Of a stretch of 8,050 bases of DNA, positions 6,322 to 8,050 are shown piece by piece; the first letter of the stretch is position 1; every line of letters begins with the position of its first letter. The notes beneath the pieces are model-generated. The model saw only the letters and a list, made by a program, of their open reading frames with translations. It made no database searches and was not told where the DNA came from. The DNA is from Bacillota bacterium (GTDB lineage Bacteria > Bacillota > Clostridia > Acetivibrionales > DSM-1351). The stretch is from assembly GCA_023412275.1 (NCBI GenBank), contig JAEYNY010000112.1:1-8050 (forward strand). The letters are read 5' to 3'. The position numbers were made by a program, and so were the translations under genes.

Positions 6322-8031
6322 CTATTTACCTGAGACAACCATATCATGGTATTCTTGTGGAGAACATGACATCAATTTTCTGAAGAATCTCGTAAAGGAT
6401 GCAGCTGTCTCATAACCTACAGCCTTTGCTACTTCATTTATCTTTATCTTTTCATTTTTCAGTAGCTCCTTTGCCCTCTCTATACGAGCACTATCAATGA
6501 AATCAGAAAGGTTTTGATTTGTAACCTGTTTATAAAGGCGGGACAAATATGACGGATTTAAGTAAACCTGTTCTGCCAGCCTTACTAAAGAAAGATCTTC
6601 ACTCAAATGCTCGTTAATAAATTTTTGAATAAAGTCAACAGCATTGTCAGCCCTTTTCTTTTGTTCCTCTGTCTGTATCTGAAAAATTACATCAGAGATA
6701 TTTATCAGATATTGTACCGCATCTGACCATGTCTCGTGTTTGTCAATACGCATAAGGCTGTTAAGACCTATATGGAAGGCCAGTTTTTCGGTTATATTCC
6801 AGCGGTTAATATATGAAAGAATACTTAACGATACCATGGAATACGCCTCAATGGCTAAGTTGCTGTTTTTACTCTTAATTAATTTTATGGGACTTAATAA
6901 TTCATCTAAAACCTCAAAATATTTGTCTTTTTGTCCTGACTCCAGATATTGTTGAATCAAATCCATATTTCTCTTTCTTAAAAGAATTTCCAATGGCTCA
7001 TCGTTTGTATCCAGTTCCGGTACTTCGTTTGCAGAACCTGAAGTTAAAATGTTGCTATTTTTCAGCTCATTATCAATGAGCAGCATTTCTATTCCTGTAC
7101 CTATTCTGTAATTCAGTAGTTGATTAAGAGAAAAGTATTTTTTAGATACTTCCTCCCAGTTGCAGGGTTCTCCCCCAAGAGCAAAGCTTATTGATGCATT
7201 CAAAGATTCCCTGCTAGCAGTCTGTATTACTTCAAGGGTACCCTTTATGAACGAAATTGTCTTTGAATAGAATGCGTCTTCCTCTGTCTTGTTGTAACTG
7301 CTGGTCATCAGTTCGTTGGGCTGTATAAAGAATATAAACCTATATCTGTCATCCAAAACGCTTATGAATCTGATATTTGCATTAAGGTTTTGGGTAATTA
7401 TTACTTTTATGGAATTTATATATTGTATTTTATCCCAATAGGTCAAATTTCCTGGTATATTGTCGATATGCCCAAGCAAAAGAATTACAGGGTGTTCGGG
7501 ATGCATGGGAATTGACAGCTGCTCAAACTGAGATTTATTTACTTCCAGAGATGTCCCTTCGTGTAGCAAATGAATAAAGTAATCCTTCTGAAAGAGCCCC
7601 AAAGCAAGTTCAATCTGCTCTTTAGCCTTATGAATCAAGTCTTCTGTTTTAACTTCTTTCTTAATTTCCTCTATGGCATTTTCAACAACGCTAATTACTT
7701 TATCATTATCCTCTGTTTTAAGTATATAGCTTACTCCTTGGTGCTGAATTGCTTTATACACATATTCAAATTCGTTATACCCGGTAAGGAATATTACTTT
7801 ACATTGAGGCCATCTTCTATATATGACATCCAGTAACTGCAAGCCATCCATTTCAGGCATTCTGATATCTGTCAGAACAATATCCATCCTTGTTCTGCTT
7901 AACCATTCAACTGCTTCTTCGCCAGAATATGCCCTGTATACATCCAGATCAAGATTCTTCATGCTTCGGAATATTTCGTATAATCCGTTTACAATAATTT
8001 CCTCATCATCTACAATTAGTAGCCTATACAT
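6322..8031 (-). CDS. Two-component response regulator, YesN type (receiver + AraC DNA-binding domain)
   Basis: This 569-residue protein is a cytoplasmic transcription factor controlled by phosphorylation. The N-terminal receiver domain (about 1-125) shows the acidic pair Asp8-Asp9, the phosphoacceptor Asp55 in LTDIRMPEMDG, Thr83 in FLTGYNEF and Lys105 in YILKTED. The usual cis-Pro after this Lys is replaced by Thr. A long middle region (about 130-455) has no domain I can name and is typical of the YesN group. The C-terminal AraC domain (about 460-562) has two helix-turn-helix units, near 480-502 and 530-552, with the signature GYETAASFTRFFRK and CSPQEYH. The start follows AAAGGAG with a 6-nt spacing. 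Members of this group sense extracellular sugars through a paired membrane histidine kinase and activate neighbouring sugar-uptake and hydrolase genes, which fits the CUT1 transporter and GH43/GH51 genes downstream. The kinase gene is not in the window; it may lie just to the right of 8050. The target is inferred to be the promoter at 6198-6231. Confidence 0.95.
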   Translation of the reverse strand: MYRLLIVDDEEIIVNGLYEIFRSMKNLDLDVYRAYSGEEAVEWLSRTRMDIVLTDIRMPEMDGLQLLDVIYRRWPQCKVIFLTGYNEFEYVYKAIQHQGVSYILKTEDNDKVISVVENAIEEIKKEVKTEDLIHKAKEQIELALGLFQKDYFIHLLHEGTSLEVNKSQFEQLSIPMHPEHPVILLLGHIDNIPGNLTYWDKIQYINSIKVIITQNLNANIRFISVLDDRYRFIFFIQPNELMTSSYNKTEEDAFYSKTISFIKGTLEVIQTASRESLNASISFALGGEPCNWEEVSKKYFSLNQLLNYRIGTGIEMLLIDNELKNSNILTSGSANEVPELDTNDEPLEILLRKRNMDLIQQYLESGQKDKYFEVLDELLSPIKLIKSKNSNLAIEAYSMVSLSILSYINRWNITEKLAFHIGLNSLMRIDKHETWSDAVQYLINISDVIFQIQTEEQKKRADNAVDFIQKFINEHLSEDLSLVRLAEQVYLNPSYLSRLYKQVTNQNLSDFIDSARIERAKELLKNEKIKINEVAKAVGYETAASFTRFFRKLMSCSPQEYHDMVVSGK

Positions 8032-8050
8032 TTTCTACTCCTTTTTGTAA

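Noticed and set aside
7570..8050. Plus-strand open frames opposite the receiver domain, one running off the right edge
   Set aside because: The minus-strand frame carries a clear receiver domain with catalytic residues; the antisense frames show no family features.

Overview
The window is an AT-rich stretch in which every supported gene lies on the minus strand, so transcription runs from the right end (about 8050) to the left end (1). The gene families point to a plant-polysaccharide-degrading Firmicute, most likely a Clostridia member of the Ruminiclostridium/Clostridium cellulolyticum type: a YesN-type response regulator, an LplA/LplB/YtcP-type CUT1 sugar ABC transporter without its own ATPase, and cytoplasmic GH43 and GH51 enzymes. 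Strong AGGAGG-like ribosome binding sites and a TTG start also fit Firmicutes. The genus is an inference; the phylum is much safer.

Layout in transcription order: (1) 8031-6322, a two-component response regulator with an N-terminal receiver and a C-terminal AraC DNA-binding domain. Its partner sensor kinase is probably just outside the window. (2) 6321-6162, a regulatory gap holding an AAGTAAA-type direct repeat, a sigma-A-like promoter with a poor -35, and a 10-bp palindrome near the expected start of transcription. (3) 6161-4446, a lipoprotein sugar-binding protein. (4) 4445-4312, a gap with a perfect 14-bp stem-loop. (5) 4311-3409 and 3394-2510, the two transporter permeases, 14 nt apart. 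(6) 2482-689, a cytoplasmic GH43 glycosidase with an unusual N-terminal half. (7) 645-1, the first 215 codons of a GH51 alpha-L-arabinofuranosidase that runs off the left edge.

Together the genes look like one sense-import-degrade unit for arabinose-decorated oligosaccharides such as arabinoxylan or arabinan fragments. The regulator, with its kinase, would sense the oligosaccharide and activate the promoter in front of the binding protein. The binding protein and permeases would import the oligomer, powered by a shared ATPase encoded elsewhere. The two enzymes lack signal peptides and would remove arabinose (and perhaps xylose) inside the cell. The substrate is inferred from the enzymes, not shown by the transporter.

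I did not find a wholly new type of system. The points most worth a second look are an Asp where GH51 enzymes carry the catalytic acid/base Glu, the repeat and palindrome architecture of the 6162-6321 promoter region, and the unassigned N-terminal module of the GH43 enzyme. No tRNA, rRNA, CRISPR array, insertion sequence or plus-strand gene could be supported.
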